Positions 8,718-17,849 of a stretch of DNA of 52,350 nucleotides are shown in pieces. Numbering within the stretch: the stretch's first letter is position 1; each line of letters starts with the position of its first letter. Below the pieces are notes generated by a model. It was given only the letters and a program-made list of their open reading frames with translations. It did no database searches and had not been told where the DNA came from. The stretch comes from DATKZH01 sp964475955 (GTDB taxonomy: Bacteria > Planctomycetota > Planctomycetia > Pirellulales > Thermoguttaceae), in contig CAYYZY010000032.1 of NCBI GenBank assembly GCA_964475955.1, positions 1-52,350 on the forward strand. Direction: 5' to 3'. Position numbers and translations under genes: made by a program.

Positions 8718-8747
8718 TTGACGCGAACCGGGCCGCTGACCTATGCT
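8718..8747 (+). promoter_or_regulatory. Candidate sigma-70 promoter for the aminotransferase operon
   Basis: TTGACG at 8718-8723 and TATGCT at 8742-8747, spaced 18 bases. Transcription would start near 8754, giving a leader of about 42 bases before ATG 8796. Seen by eye only; in GC-rich DNA such a pair can occur by chance. Confidence 0.45.
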
Positions 8748-8795
8748 GCCTCCTCTTGCCGCCGTCAATCGCCCCACCCGAGGCCGCGGAAAAGA

Positions 8796-10070
8796 ATGTC
8801 TTTGGTGAACGGTCTGAGCCAGCGGGCCCTTTGGGCAGGGGGGGAGCCGATCGCCAACGTGTTGATGGCCAAGACGCTCGCCCATCCCGAGCTGGTCTCC
8901 CTGGCCGCCGGATTCGTCGATCACGCCACCCTGCCCGTCGAGGCGACCCGGAAGGCCCTCGATCGAATCGGGTCCGACCCCGAGAAGGGCCGAACCGCGC
9001 TCCAATACGGGACCACGATCGGCTACCCCCCCTTGCGCGAGGCGTTGCTCGACCGGCTGCTGGCGGCCGACGGCCGCACCGCCGCGGATGCCCGGCTGGC
9101 AGTCGATCAGGTCGTGGTCACCGCCGGCAGCAACCAGTTGCTCTACTTCGTGGGGAACAGCCTGCTCGATCCGGGCGACGTGATCCTCTGCGGGTCGCCG
9201 AGCTACTTCGTGATCCTGGGCACGTTGAAGAGCCTGGGGGCGCGCGTCGTCGGCGTGGAGGTCGACCACTGCGGCCCCATCCCCGAGGCCCTCGACGACA
9301 CCTTGGCCCGGCTCGACGCCGCCGGAGACCTCGCCCGCGTCAAGCTCTTCTACAACTGCACTTACTACGACAACCCCACCGGGGTGACGGTGCCGGCGGA
9401 ACGTCGGGCGGCCTTCGTCGAGCTGGCGCGTCGCTGGTCGCGGGCGGGCAAGATCTACGTCATCGAAGACTCGGCGTACCGGGAACTCCGCTACTACGGC
9501 GACGATATTCCGAGCCTTCAATCGCACGACCCCGACGGCGACACGGCGATCCACGTGGGCAGTTTTTCCAAGTCGTTCTCGCCGGGGGTCCGCGTCGGCT
9601 GGGGGATGTTGCCGCGGCGGTTGGTCGAGCCCGTGTTGAGCGCGAAGGGGCACTTCGACTTCGGCTCGCCGAACTTCAACCAGGTGCTTATGGCCACGGT
9701 GCTGGAGATGGGGTTGTTCGACCCGCACGTGGACCAGCTTCGCGACCTCTACCGCGCCAAGATCGACGCCCTCCTCGAGGCGGCCGACGAGCTGCTCAAG
9801 CCGATCGGCCGGGTCGACTGGGTGCGGCCCACCGGCGGCCACTACCTCTGGATCCGCCTGCCGGAGGAGACCGACACGGGCGTGGGCGGCCCCCTGTTCG
9901 ACGCGGCCGCCGAGGAGGGGGTTCTCTACGTGCCGGGCGAATACTGTTACCCCACCGAAGGCGGCCCGGTACCGAAGAACATGCTCCGGTTGAGCTTCGC
10001 CTTCCCGTCGTGCGAGAGCATCCGCAAAGGGGTCGAGGCCCTGAGCCGCGCAATCCGCCGGGTGACGTGA
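8796..10070 (+). CDS. PLP-dependent aminotransferase class I/II (2-aminoadipate/MocR-type)
   Basis: Predicted 424 residues from ATG 8796; the frame is open further upstream but the conserved part begins at SLAAGFVDHATLP. Fold type I landmarks: ALQYGTTIGYPPLREAL, VVVTAGSNQLLYFVG, YNCTYYDNPTG (substrate/PLP-binding Asn), IEDSAYRELRYYG, and the Schiff-base lysine K259 in GSFSKSFSPGVRVGW. This pattern matches the LysN/aromatic/2-aminoadipate aminotransferases, which use 2-oxoglutarate as acceptor; the donor cannot be told from sequence. The stop overlaps the start of the next gene by one base (TGATG), so it is translationally coupled to an LptF/LptG-like permease, an unusual partner. Confidence 0.85.
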   Translation: MSLVNGLSQRALWAGGEPIANVLMAKTLAHPELVSLAAGFVDHATLPVEATRKALDRIGSDPEKGRTALQYGTTIGYPPLREALLDRLLAADGRTAADARLAVDQVVVTAGSNQLLYFVGNSLLDPGDVILCGSPSYFVILGTLKSLGARVVGVEVDHCGPIPEALDDTLARLDAAGDLARVKLFYNCTYYDNPTGVTVPAERRAAFVELARRWSRAGKIYVIEDSAYRELRYYGDDIPSLQSHDPDGDTAIHVGSFSKSFSPGVRVGWGMLPRRLVEPVLSAKGHFDFGSPNFNQVLMATVLEMGLFDPHVDQLRDLYRAKIDALLEAADELLKPIGRVDWVRPTGGHYLWIRLPEETDTGVGGPLFDAAAEEGVLYVPGEYCYPTEGGPVPKNMLRLSFAFPSCESIRKGVEALSRAIRRVT

Positions 10071-11206
10071 TGAGGATCATCGATCGCTACCTGCTGCGTC
10101 AATTCCTGTGGACGTTCGTCGTCTGCTACGTGAGCCTGACCGGGCTCTACATCGTGCTCGACGCGTTCACCAACCTCGAAGAGTTCCTCCGCTACGCCCA
10201 GAAACAAGGCGGCGTGCTGACGGTCATGGCCACACACTACAGCTATCGCGGGATTTGGTTCTTCGACCGGTTTGCCGGGCTGTTGACGCTCATTGCCGCC
10301 ATGTTCACGGTCACCTGGATCCAGCGCCACAACGAGATGACCGCGTTGATGTCGGCCGGTGTCTCACGAGTTCGGGTGGTGGCGCCGGTAATCGGCGCGG
10401 CGATCATGGTGGCGATTCTTGCCGCCGCCAATCGCGAGTTGGTGATGCCCGCCTTCCGCGAGCAACTGACTCGCGAGCCCGAAGACCTGGCCGGTCACGT
10501 CGCCCAGAAGCTCAAGCCGCAGCACGACAACCAGACCAAGATCCTCCTGCGGGGCAAGGCGACGTTCGCCGACGAGAAGCGGATCGACGAGCCCGACTTC
10601 CTGCTTCCCAAGTCGCTGAGCGACTACGGCTGGCTCCTGGTGGCCGAAAACGCCTACTACAAGGCCCCGGAGGGCGACCGGCCCGACGGCTACCTGCTCG
10701 ACGGGGTGAGCAAACCGAAACACCTCGACAAGCGGCCGTCGCTGACCCTGGACGGCAAGCCGGTGATCATTACGCCCCTGGACGCCCCCGATTGGCTCGA
10801 CCCCGACCAGTGCTTCGTGGCCAGCGACGTCACCTTCGAGCAGCTCACCGCCGCCGACGCGTGGCGTGAATACTCCTCGACGGCCGAACTGATCGCCGGC
10901 CTGCGCAACCCCAGCCTCGGGTTCGGCGCCAAGGCCCGGGTGGCCATTCACAGCCGTTTCGTCCAGCCGCTGCTCGACGTCACGCTGCTGTTCCTCGGGC
11001 TGCCGCTGGTGCTCCGGCGCGGCGACCGCAACGTGTTTCTCGCCATCGGGCTCGCCTCGGCGGTGGTCGCCGTGTTCATGCTCGTGGTGATGGGGTCACA
11101 CTACCTGGGCTCGATCCTCTCCCTCAGCCCGGCGCTGGCTGCGTGGGCGCCGCTTCTGATCTTTGTGCCGGTGGCGACCACCATGTCGGAGTGGATGTGG
11201 CAGTAG
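10070..11206 (+). CDS. LptF/LptG (YjgP/YjgQ) family permease
   Basis: Predicted 378 residues. The family N-terminus is clear (MRIIDRYLLRQFLWTFVVCYVSLTGLYIVLD), with membrane segments at about residues 12-33, 60-80, 99-120 and three more at the C-terminus (LLDVTLLFLGLPLVLRR, NVFLAIGLASAVVAVFMLVV, AAWAPLLIFVPVATTM). A roughly 150-residue periplasmic beta-jellyroll-like region lies between. LptF/G form the inner-membrane part of the ABC transporter that extracts lipopolysaccharide, with LptB and LptC. The motif MTALMSAGVSRVRVVAPVI is the typical cytoplasmic coupling helix. A partner permease gene is not next to it. It agrees with the lipid A genes at the left of the window. Confidence 0.9.
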   Translation: MRIIDRYLLRQFLWTFVVCYVSLTGLYIVLDAFTNLEEFLRYAQKQGGVLTVMATHYSYRGIWFFDRFAGLLTLIAAMFTVTWIQRHNEMTALMSAGVSRVRVVAPVIGAAIMVAILAAANRELVMPAFREQLTREPEDLAGHVAQKLKPQHDNQTKILLRGKATFADEKRIDEPDFLLPKSLSDYGWLLVAENAYYKAPEGDRPDGYLLDGVSKPKHLDKRPSLTLDGKPVIITPLDAPDWLDPDQCFVASDVTFEQLTAADAWREYSSTAELIAGLRNPSLGFGAKARVAIHSRFVQPLLDVTLLFLGLPLVLRRGDRNVFLAIGLASAVVAVFMLVVMGSHYLGSILSLSPALAAWAPLLIFVPVATTMSEWMWQ

Positions 11207-11216
11207 ACATCGCGGC

Positions 11217-12614
11217 CTACTGAAGCCACCACGGTTTCGCGCCGCCCGATTCCTGCGACGGGCCGGCGGGCTTGTCGTCGGCTGGGGGGGGCGGCCCTCC
11301 TCCGCGCGATGGCGGTCCGGCTCCGCCCGGTGGCGGCGCGCCGGGGCCGGGGCCTGCGCCAGGGGCGCCCGGCCCCAAGGGGCCCCCGCCCGAGTCGTCG
11401 ACCGACGACTCGGCATCGAGGCACTCACGCGGCGTGATCAGTCCGTCGCGGTTAAGATCGAGGCCGTCGAACTTGCGGGCCTCCGACTCCGACCAGTATT
11501 GCGAGTATTCCGCCATGGCCACCTGGCCGTCGCCGTCGACGTCGTAGCGGGCGAACCAGTCGGGGAGCCCCTCGGGCAGCAACTCGGTGGAGGTGCGAAA
11601 CCGATACGACCGGCGGCCGTTCCCGTCCCCAGAACCGTCCGAGTCGTCCGACTCGGAGGCGTCCGACGAGCGCCGATCCGAACCCCGGTCCGAATCGCGC
11701 GAACGACGGCCGCTGAATTCGACCAGTCGGAGAGTGATTTCGTCGCGCGTGATCTTCCCGTCGTCGTTGGCGTCGGCGCCCTGGGCGAGCCGCGAGCCCT
11801 CCCACTCCTCTTCTTCGAGAACGCCGCTTCGGTTTCGATCGTATCGCCGAAGCATCGACTCGGCGAATCCGCGCACGCGCGAGGCCCGTTCCGGGTCGAG
11901 CTTCGCCAGGGCCGAATCGGCGGCCGACCCACCGAGCGAGGCGTACTCCACGCGCTGGCCGAACTCGGGAACCCGGGAGGTCTCTTGCTCCTCGCCGAAA
12001 AAGGGGACCAAGGGCTTTGGCTCGCTGGCCGAGTTGCCCGAGTGTCCCCCCTCGCGATCCTCCCGGTCGCGGCGCTCCATGCTTTCGCGGACCTTGTCCA
12101 ACGGAATCGGCTTCTCCGGATCGACACCCAACCGTCCGGCCATGAACCGGAGCATCCCCCGTCGTTCCTCGGGCACTTCGCTCGGTTCGAGCACGCCGTT
12201 TCCGTTGGCGTCCATGCTGCGCAGGAAGCCTTCAAGTCGCGAGGCCCGATCGCCGCCGGCCGGCCCTCCCCGTCCGCGCATCCCGGGGGGGCCTCCGCCG
12301 CGGAACCCCCTTCCAGGCGGTCCCCCGCCGCCGGGACGCATCCCGGGGAATCCGCCACGCCGGCCGTCCCTTCCGGAGGGGCCTCCGCCCCGGCGCCCCC
12401 CCATGTCGCCGGGGCCGCCGCCGGGGCCGCCGCCCATCGGCCCCCGACCTCGAAATCCACCGCGTGGCCCGTCGGAGTCCTCACGGTCGCCCCGACCCCG
12501 GCGTTGTCCCGCGGCATCGAAGGCGGGGAACAGCATCGCGGCGACGACACACAAGATCGTGAGAGAGCGCCTGAGGTAGCCCTTCGGGCGAGAAGACCGC
12601 GTGTATGCGTCCAT
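11217..12614 (-). CDS. Secreted EF-hand protein with a Gly/Arg/Pro-rich linker
   Basis: Predicted 465 residues from ATG 12614, preceded by AAGGTGGG. The signal peptide (RRSLTILCVVAAMLFPAFDAAG) is followed by about 90 residues of GGRGGPPG-type low complexity. Five EF-hand loops of the DxNxxGxxxxxE type are visible: DANGNGVLEPSE, DRNRSGVLEEEE, DANDDGKITRDE, DVDGDGQVAMAE and DLNRDGLITPRE. A Ser/Asp-rich stretch lies between the third and fourth, and the tail is Gly/Pro-rich. Inference: exported calcium-binding protein, unstructured except for the EF-hand pairs. It is divergent from the CpxP-like gene and its stop is 10 bases from the convergent permease gene. Confidence 0.75.
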   Translation of the reverse strand: MDAYTRSSRPKGYLRRSLTILCVVAAMLFPAFDAAGQRRGRGDREDSDGPRGGFRGRGPMGGGPGGGPGDMGGRRGGGPSGRDGRRGGFPGMRPGGGGPPGRGFRGGGPPGMRGRGGPAGGDRASRLEGFLRSMDANGNGVLEPSEVPEERRGMLRFMAGRLGVDPEKPIPLDKVRESMERRDREDREGGHSGNSASEPKPLVPFFGEEQETSRVPEFGQRVEYASLGGSAADSALAKLDPERASRVRGFAESMLRRYDRNRSGVLEEEEWEGSRLAQGADANDDGKITRDEITLRLVEFSGRRSRDSDRGSDRRSSDASESDDSDGSGDGNGRRSYRFRTSTELLPEGLPDWFARYDVDGDGQVAMAEYSQYWSESEARKFDGLDLNRDGLITPRECLDAESSVDDSGGGPLGPGAPGAGPGPGAPPPGGAGPPSRGGGPPPPADDKPAGPSQESGGAKPWWLQ

Positions 12615-12833
12615 GATGCCCACCTTGTGGGGGATGTGCCAGACAGCTTTGCCCACGAGACAACGTATTGCGAAGGGGATACCCTTTGAACCCCGGAGAC
12701 TGTCGCCGAGTTTCGGACAGGTTCGCCAGCGGCGGAACTTGCCGGCCCCAGCGGGGTTTACCAGCCTGTGCGGGGGGCCGCGGAGCGGGGCCACGTCTGG
12801 TGCCTTGTCGGTTCGCACGTTTCGTTCAGTCCA

Positions 12834-12839
12834 AAGGAG
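12834..12839 (+). promoter_or_regulatory. Ribosome binding site AAGGAG that decides the start at 12847
   Basis: AAGGAG sits 7 bases before ATG 12847 and directly before the signal peptide. It rules out the 82-codon-longer open frame that begins at 12601. Confidence 0.6.
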
Positions 12840-12846
12840 TTCGAAG

Positions 12847-13752
12847 ATGATGACCCGATTTCCTCGTCTTTGTTTGTTGGCCTCGGCCTTACTTCTCGGA
12901 GCCCTCTTGGTGGCAACCGCCGATTCACAACCACCGGGACGCGGTAGGCGAGGCGGGCCGCGCCCCCCCGGCGGATTCATGGGGGGACGCATGGGCCCCG
13001 GAATGATGGGCCCGATGCGAGGTGGAGGCGTCGCCGGGCTGCTGTTCCGTCGAAACGTCCAGGAGGAGTTGAAACTCTCGGAAGACCAACTGGAGCAGTT
13101 GCGGGCACTCGGGGAGAAGATGCGCGAGCAGGGCGGCGATGTAATGCGCGAGGCCATGGAGAAGCTTGGTGGCCGGGAGGCCCTTCGAGAACTGGAACCC
13201 GAGGAGCGAAGAGCCAAATTCGAGAAGATGATGGAGGAGTTCCGCCCCGAGATGGAGAAACGGGCGAAGGAGATGGAGGACCAGATCGCCGAGATCCTCG
13301 AGGGTCCCCAGTTCAAGCGACTCAAGCAGATCGAGGTCCAGCTCCAAGGGATCGACGCGCTGGTGAGGGACGACATCATTCAGGCGCTGGAACTCACCGA
13401 AGCGCAGCAGAAAGAAATCAAGGGAATCCTCGAAGAACGAAATAGCAAGCGACAAGAGCTCGGTGAACAGATGCGCGGCGCGTTTCAGGGAGGGTTCCGC
13501 GACATGAGTGAACAGGAGCGGGCGCAGACGCGTGAGAAGATGGGGCAGATGCGAGCGAAGGGGGAGGCTATCAACAACGAGGCGCAAAAGAAGGCGATGG
13601 GCGTGCTCACCGACGACCAGAAGGCCAAGCTGCCCAACTTGATGGGTGAGCCCTTCGAGTTCCGTCGTCCCGGCGAGGGGCGTCCCGGCGAGGGGCGACG
13701 TCGCGACGGTCGGCGCGGCGGGGACCGCCCCCGTCGACCGCGATCGGAGTGA
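12847..13752 (+). CDS. CpxP/Spy-like secreted helical protein
   Basis: Predicted 301 residues. Signal peptide RLCLLASALLLGALLVATADS, then a Gly/Arg/Met-rich segment (RRGGPRPPGGFMGGRMGPGMMG). About 180 residues of charged helices follow with two LTxxQ-type motifs: ELKLSEDQLEQLRAL and IQALELTEAQQKEIKGIL. LTxxQ motifs define CpxP/Spy periplasmic stress chaperones and metal-resistance relatives. The third, weaker copy is MGVLTDDQKAKL. The C-terminus is Arg/Gly-rich. It shares its upstream region with the divergent EF-hand protein, and a strong terminator follows 85 bases after the stop. Function in this organism is not known. Confidence 0.7.
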   Translation: MMTRFPRLCLLASALLLGALLVATADSQPPGRGRRGGPRPPGGFMGGRMGPGMMGPMRGGGVAGLLFRRNVQEELKLSEDQLEQLRALGEKMREQGGDVMREAMEKLGGREALRELEPEERRAKFEKMMEEFRPEMEKRAKEMEDQIAEILEGPQFKRLKQIEVQLQGIDALVRDDIIQALELTEAQQKEIKGILEERNSKRQELGEQMRGAFQGGFRDMSEQERAQTREKMGQMRAKGEAINNEAQKKAMGVLTDDQKAKLPNLMGEPFEFRRPGEGRPGEGRRRDGRRGGDRPRRPRSE

Positions 13753-13837
13753 TACCAGGCCGCGGAGGTCAACATCCGAGTCCGTGGAACGTCGGTCCGC
13801 TCATTTGGGGGTCTGCCCGATCGCCCAAACGGTCCAT

Positions 13838-13899
13838 CATGCCCCGTCATCGCCCCGAGATGGCCTTCTTCGGGGTCGTTGCGGGGCATGGCGTTTTTT
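13838..13899 (+). terminator. Strong intrinsic terminator
   Basis: A long hairpin pairs CATGCCCCG (13838-13846) with CGGGGCATG (13882-13890) and, further in, CCCCGA (13853-13858) with TCGGGG (13870-13875), with a short mismatched middle. It is followed after three bases by TTTTTT (13894-13899). It closes the CpxP-like gene and separates it from the secretion operon. Confidence 0.8.
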
Positions 13900-14191
13900 G
13901 TCCGCGTTGACCGAGCGAAAACCCTGGCGAATTGCAAAGAGACCCCTTATCGTGGAATGAGGCCCTCTGGGCGGTCCGGCACCCGCGATGGTTGAACGAA
14001 GCACTTTAGTTTTCCAGTGCAGGGTCGACGCAGATGTTGGGAAGGGCGAATCGGGTTCCTGCCCACTTTGGATTTCCAGTTCGCCTGTCTCGACATCCGG
14101 CACGACCGACGGTCGATGCTGCGCACTAGTGTTAGGACCGCCAGAGACGTTTGGATTGCGGGGGGGGCGAATCGGCCCCCGCGCCGAGGGG
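13900..14191. other. Leader region of the type II secretion operon, no gene seen
   Basis: About 300 bases between the terminator and the gspE ribosome binding site (GAGGGGA, 14186-14192). No convincing promoter boxes or conserved small ORF; the promoter for the operon is probably here. Confidence 0.35.
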
Positions 14192-14199
14192 AGTTGGTG

Positions 14200-15912
14200 A
14201 TGGAAGCTGGTGAGATCCTACGGAAAAGAGGGCTGCTCGACGACCGGCAGTTGGAGGCAACGCGGCGGGCCCAATCGGACGGCGCGCGCCTGGATCAGGT
14301 GGCCGTGGAGTTGGGCTTCGTCGCCGAGGAAGCCGCGCTGAAGGCGCTGGGCGACGAGCTGGGGCTGGCGTTCGTCGACCTCTCGGAAATGGAGGTCCAG
14401 GCCGCGAACCTGGAAGGCTTTCCTCCCAGGTTCATGCACCGGGAGTCCCTGTTCCCCGTTCACCAGCGCAAAGGCGTGCTGGTCGTGGCGACCAGCGATC
14501 CGTTCAATCTCTACCCGCTCGACGAACTCGAAGTGGCCACCGGAAAAACCGTGGTCCCCGTGCTCTCGACGCGGAACGAGATCGACCGGCTGATCAAGAC
14601 GCACCTGGGCGTGGGCAGCGAAACCGTCGAAGGGCTCCTGGCCCAGTCGGCCGAAGAGCAGGTCGAGCTGTTGGACGAGATCGAGACCGACGGCTCGGAG
14701 CTCTCCGAGGCGGCCCAGGAGCCCTCGGTCGTCCGGCTGGTGAACGAGATTCTTCTGGAAGCGCTCGACGTCCGGGCGAGCGACGTGCACATCGAGGTGC
14801 AGCAGTCGGGCCTTCGCGTGCGCTACCGTATCGACGGCGTGTTGCAGCCCCAGCCGGTGCCGGCCGAGATCAGCCGCTTCCAGGCGGCGATCATCAGCCG
14901 CCTGAAAATCATGGCGAGGCTCAATATCGCCGAGCGCCGCCTCCCGCAGGACGGCCGCATCCAGTTGAAGGTGGCCGGCCGCGAGGTGGACGTGCGCGTG
15001 TCGGTCATTCCCATGATCCACGGAGAAGGGCTCGTCCTCCGCCTGCTGGACAAGAGCCAGATGGAGTTCACGCTCTCCAAGCTGGGCATGGACGAGGAGG
15101 TCTACCGAACCTACCGGGAACTGATCCATTTGCCGCACGGGATCATCCTCTCCGTGGGGCCTACCGGCTGCGGCAAGACCACCACGCTTTACGGGTCGCT
15201 TTTGGAGATCCGCAGCCCCGAGACGAAGATCATCACCACCGAGGACCCGGTCGAATACCAGTTGGACGGAATCAACCAGATCCAGGTGCATACGAAGATC
15301 GGCCTGACGTTCGCCCACTCGCTGAGGAGCATCCTGCGGCACGACCCCGACGTGGTCCTGGTCGGCGAGATCCGCGACCTGGAGACGGCCGAAAACGCGA
15401 TCCAGGCCTCGTTGACCGGCCACACGGTGTTCAGCACCCTGCACACCAACGACGCCGCCGGGGCCTACACGCGCTTGATCGACATGCAGGTGGAGTCGTT
15501 CCTGGTGGCCAGCACGCTGGAGGCCGTGATGGCGCAGCGCCTGGTCCGCACCTTGTGCCCCGACTGCCGCCAGCCCTACCGGCCGGAACCGGAGGACGTT
15601 CCGGAGGATTTTCCGCTCGACCGGTTGGGGGGCGACGCGATGCTCTACCGGTCGGTCGGCTGCCGCCGGTGCCGCCACCTGGGCTATCTCGGCCGGATGG
15701 GCATCTTCGAACTGCTGGTCACCACCCCCCAAGTGCGCCAGCTCGCCCACGACCGGGCGAACGCGTGGGACATTGCCCAGGCGGCCCGCGAGCAGGGGAT
15801 GCGGACCATGCGGGAGGACGGATGGAACAAGGTCCTGGCCGGGCGCACCACCGTGGAGGAGGTGGTACGCGTGACCAAGGAGAACACGTACGGACAGAAG
15901 CGTCGACGATGA
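14200..15912 (+). CDS. gspE: Type II secretion/pilus assembly ATPase GspE (PilB-like)
   Basis: Predicted 570 residues from ATG 14200. The N-terminal GspE domain occupies residues 1-140, then the hexameric ATPase: Walker A GPTGCGKT (320-327), the Asp box around TTEDPVEYQ (346), Walker B DPDVVLVGEIRD (382-393) and the His box TGHTVFSTLHTND (406-418). The zinc-binding tetracysteine is present as CPDC (453/456) and CRRC (488/491). The protein powers pseudopilus assembly at the inner membrane. It heads a run of nine genes in T2SS order, which favours GspE over PilB. An upstream frame extension back to 14017 is ignored because GAGGGGA precedes ATG 14200. Confidence 0.92.
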   Translation: MEAGEILRKRGLLDDRQLEATRRAQSDGARLDQVAVELGFVAEEAALKALGDELGLAFVDLSEMEVQAANLEGFPPRFMHRESLFPVHQRKGVLVVATSDPFNLYPLDELEVATGKTVVPVLSTRNEIDRLIKTHLGVGSETVEGLLAQSAEEQVELLDEIETDGSELSEAAQEPSVVRLVNEILLEALDVRASDVHIEVQQSGLRVRYRIDGVLQPQPVPAEISRFQAAIISRLKIMARLNIAERRLPQDGRIQLKVAGREVDVRVSVIPMIHGEGLVLRLLDKSQMEFTLSKLGMDEEVYRTYRELIHLPHGIILSVGPTGCGKTTTLYGSLLEIRSPETKIITTEDPVEYQLDGINQIQVHTKIGLTFAHSLRSILRHDPDVVLVGEIRDLETAENAIQASLTGHTVFSTLHTNDAAGAYTRLIDMQVESFLVASTLEAVMAQRLVRTLCPDCRQPYRPEPEDVPEDFPLDRLGGDAMLYRSVGCRRCRHLGYLGRMGIFELLVTTPQVRQLAHDRANAWDIAQAAREQGMRTMREDGWNKVLAGRTTVEEVVRVTKENTYGQKRRR

Positions 15913-15977
15913 ATCGCGGGGTGGGTACTTGCGTTCGCGCGCGGTCTCTTGGGTTGTGTTGACGGGTTGTGCGTCCC

Positions 15978-17180
15978 ATGCCTGATTTCAACTACGTTGC
16001 TCGCAACGCCGGGGGAGAGAAGATCACCGGCGTGGTTACCGCGTCGACGCGGCAGGAGGCGATTTCCACGCTCGCCGGGCGGTCGCTCTTCCCGGTCGAC
16101 GTGCGCGGCGAGGCCGGGGCGACCGAAGCCGGGCGCGTCCGCCGCGTGCCCGCCCAATTGCTGGCCACGACCTACAGCCAGTTGTCCGACCTGCTCAGAA
16201 GCGGCGTGCCGCTGCTTCGGGCGATCGACGTCCTGCGCCGGCAAACCTCGCACGCCGGCCTCAAGGAGGTCCTCGGCCAGGTCCATCGGCAGGTCGAGGA
16301 AGGCACCACGCTCGCCCAGGCCATGAACCGGCACCGCCGCGTGTTTGGGGAGATGGCCGTGAGCATGGTCCGCGCAGGCGGTGAAGGCGGATTCCTCGAG
16401 GATGCCCTCGGGCACGTGGCCAGCTTCACGGAGGCCCAGGCCGACTTCAAGGCCCGCACCGTGGGTGCGATCACTTACCCGGCCGTACTGGCGTCGTTCG
16501 GCACGGTCGTGGTCGTCGTCCTGCTGATCGTCTTCGTACCCATGTTCGACAGCCTGTTCGACCGCCTTCGCGAACGGGGTGAATTGCCCCTATTGACCGA
16601 ATGGCTTCTGGGCGTCAGCCGGTTCATGGGTGACTACTTCCTGTGGGTGCTGCTTGCGGCCGCCGCGGCCGGGGCGATGGCGTGGCAGTGGCTCACGAGC
16701 GACCGGGGCCGAATGTGGCGCGACCTGCTGAAGCTGCGCCTGCCGATGGCCGGGAAGATCTTCCTCAACTTGGCCGTGGCCCGGTTCTGCCGCGTGCTCG
16801 GCACGCTTTTGAACAACGGCGTGCCGATCCTCCGCTCGCTGGAGATCTCGGCCGAAGCCGCGTCCAATCGGGTCCTGGCCGAAGCGATCCGCGGGGCGAC
16901 GGAGAACATCTCCGCCGGGGAGTCGCTGGCCGCGCCGCTGGGCGCCTGCGGACACTTCCCGCCCACCATCGTGGAGATGATCTCCGTGGCCGAGGAATCG
17001 AACACGCTGGAGACCGTGCTGCTGGACATTGCCAACTCGCTGGAGCGGCGCACCTGGCGCCAGCTCGAACTGGCCGTGCGCCTCCTGGAGCCGCTGTTGC
17101 TGGTGCTGCTGGCCAGCGTCGTGCTGGTGCTCGTGGTCGCCTTGCTGTTGCCCATGTTCAAGATGAGTATGACGTTGTGA
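15978..17180 (+). CDS. gspF: Type II secretion inner-membrane platform protein GspF
   Basis: Predicted 400 residues starting MPDFNYVARNAGGEKITGVV, the standard GspF/PilC opening. Two T2SSF domains are visible, each containing the motif around LLRSGVPLLRAIDVLRR (about 75-91) and LLNNGVPILRSLEISAE (about 275-291). Three membrane segments: about 170-192 (VLASFGTVVVVVLLIVFVPMF), 220-240 and the C-terminal LLVLLASVVLVLVVALLLPMF. The ATG at 15978 is chosen over a GTG at 15969 because the family starts here. The stop codon TGA is the first part of a heptamer repeat array. Confidence 0.92.
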   Translation: MPDFNYVARNAGGEKITGVVTASTRQEAISTLAGRSLFPVDVRGEAGATEAGRVRRVPAQLLATTYSQLSDLLRSGVPLLRAIDVLRRQTSHAGLKEVLGQVHRQVEEGTTLAQAMNRHRRVFGEMAVSMVRAGGEGGFLEDALGHVASFTEAQADFKARTVGAITYPAVLASFGTVVVVVLLIVFVPMFDSLFDRLRERGELPLLTEWLLGVSRFMGDYFLWVLLAAAAAGAMAWQWLTSDRGRMWRDLLKLRLPMAGKIFLNLAVARFCRVLGTLLNNGVPILRSLEISAEAASNRVLAEAIRGATENISAGESLAAPLGACGHFPPTIVEMISVAEESNTLETVLLDIANSLERRTWRQLELAVRLLEPLLLVLLASVVLVLVVALLLPMFKMSMTL

Positions 17181-17213
17181 GTGGGGAGTGGGGAGTAGGG
17201 AGTGGGGAGTCGC
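17179..17213 (+). repeat. GAGTGGG heptamer array abutting the gspF stop
   Basis: Five consecutive heptamers GAGTGGG, GAGTGGG, GAGTAGG, GAGTGGG, GAGTCGC begin at the G of the gspF TGA. Similar GGGAGT-rich sequence trails to about 17260. A second array of the same heptamer lies at 29689-29723, just after another stop codon. Confidence 0.8.
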
Positions 17214-17393
17214 GGGTGGCAAGTGGAAGGTGGGGAACGAAAGGGCAGGAGCGGGGTTTAGGTGTAGTGGAGGAGAGAACTGCAAGCGGGCAGGTTGAGA
17301 GCCGAGTGCGATACCGTACAGTGAGAGGTGGATGGGGCTGAAGACGGTCCGGCCGCCAACGAATCAACCCATATTCCGAGGAGAAGAGAAGCC

Positions 17394-17843
17394 ATGACGA
17401 CGTCCCCGAAACGTCGCCGACGCCGCGGCGGCTTCACGTTGGTCGAAGTGCTCCTGGTGCTGGTGATCCTCGTGATCATCGCGTCGCTGGCCGTCACCGC
17501 CTACGGCCCGATCCGGCGCCGGGCCTTCATCAACGCCGCCAAGACCCAGATCAAGGCCTTCAAGACGCCCCTTCAGGCCTACGACCTCTCGATCGGCGAT
17601 TACCCGTCGAGCTCGCAGGGCCTGGAAGCGCTGCTCGAACCGCCCAGCGATCTGCCCAACCAGAATAAGTGGGACGGGCCGTATCTCGATAGCCTCCAGG
17701 TGCCCTTGGACCCCTGGGACAACCCCTACGGCTACGAGTACCCGGGGAGGCATCGGGAGGACTGGCCCGACATCTGGTCGTACGGACCCGACGGCCAGGA
17801 CGGGACCGACGACGACATCGGCAACTGGATGGTCGAGGAGTAA
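17394..17843 (+). CDS. gspG: Major pseudopilin GspG
   Basis: Predicted 149 residues. Basic leader MTTSPKRRRRRG, prepilin peptidase site G-FTLVEVLLVLVILVIIASLAV with the conserved Glu at +5, then the GspG core: TQIKAFKTPLQAYDLSIGDYPSSSQGLEALL, DPWDNPYGYEYPG and the C-terminal calcium-binding loop (WSYGPDGQDGTDDDIGNW). The major subunit of the pseudopilus that pushes substrate through the secretin. It needs a prepilin peptidase, which is not in this window. Start ATG 17394 follows a GAGGAGAAGAG purine run. Confidence 0.93.
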   Translation: MTTSPKRRRRRGGFTLVEVLLVLVILVIIASLAVTAYGPIRRRAFINAAKTQIKAFKTPLQAYDLSIGDYPSSSQGLEALLEPPSDLPNQNKWDGPYLDSLQVPLDPWDNPYGYEYPGRHREDWPDIWSYGPDGQDGTDDDIGNWMVEE

Positions 17844-17849
17844 ACGGCC

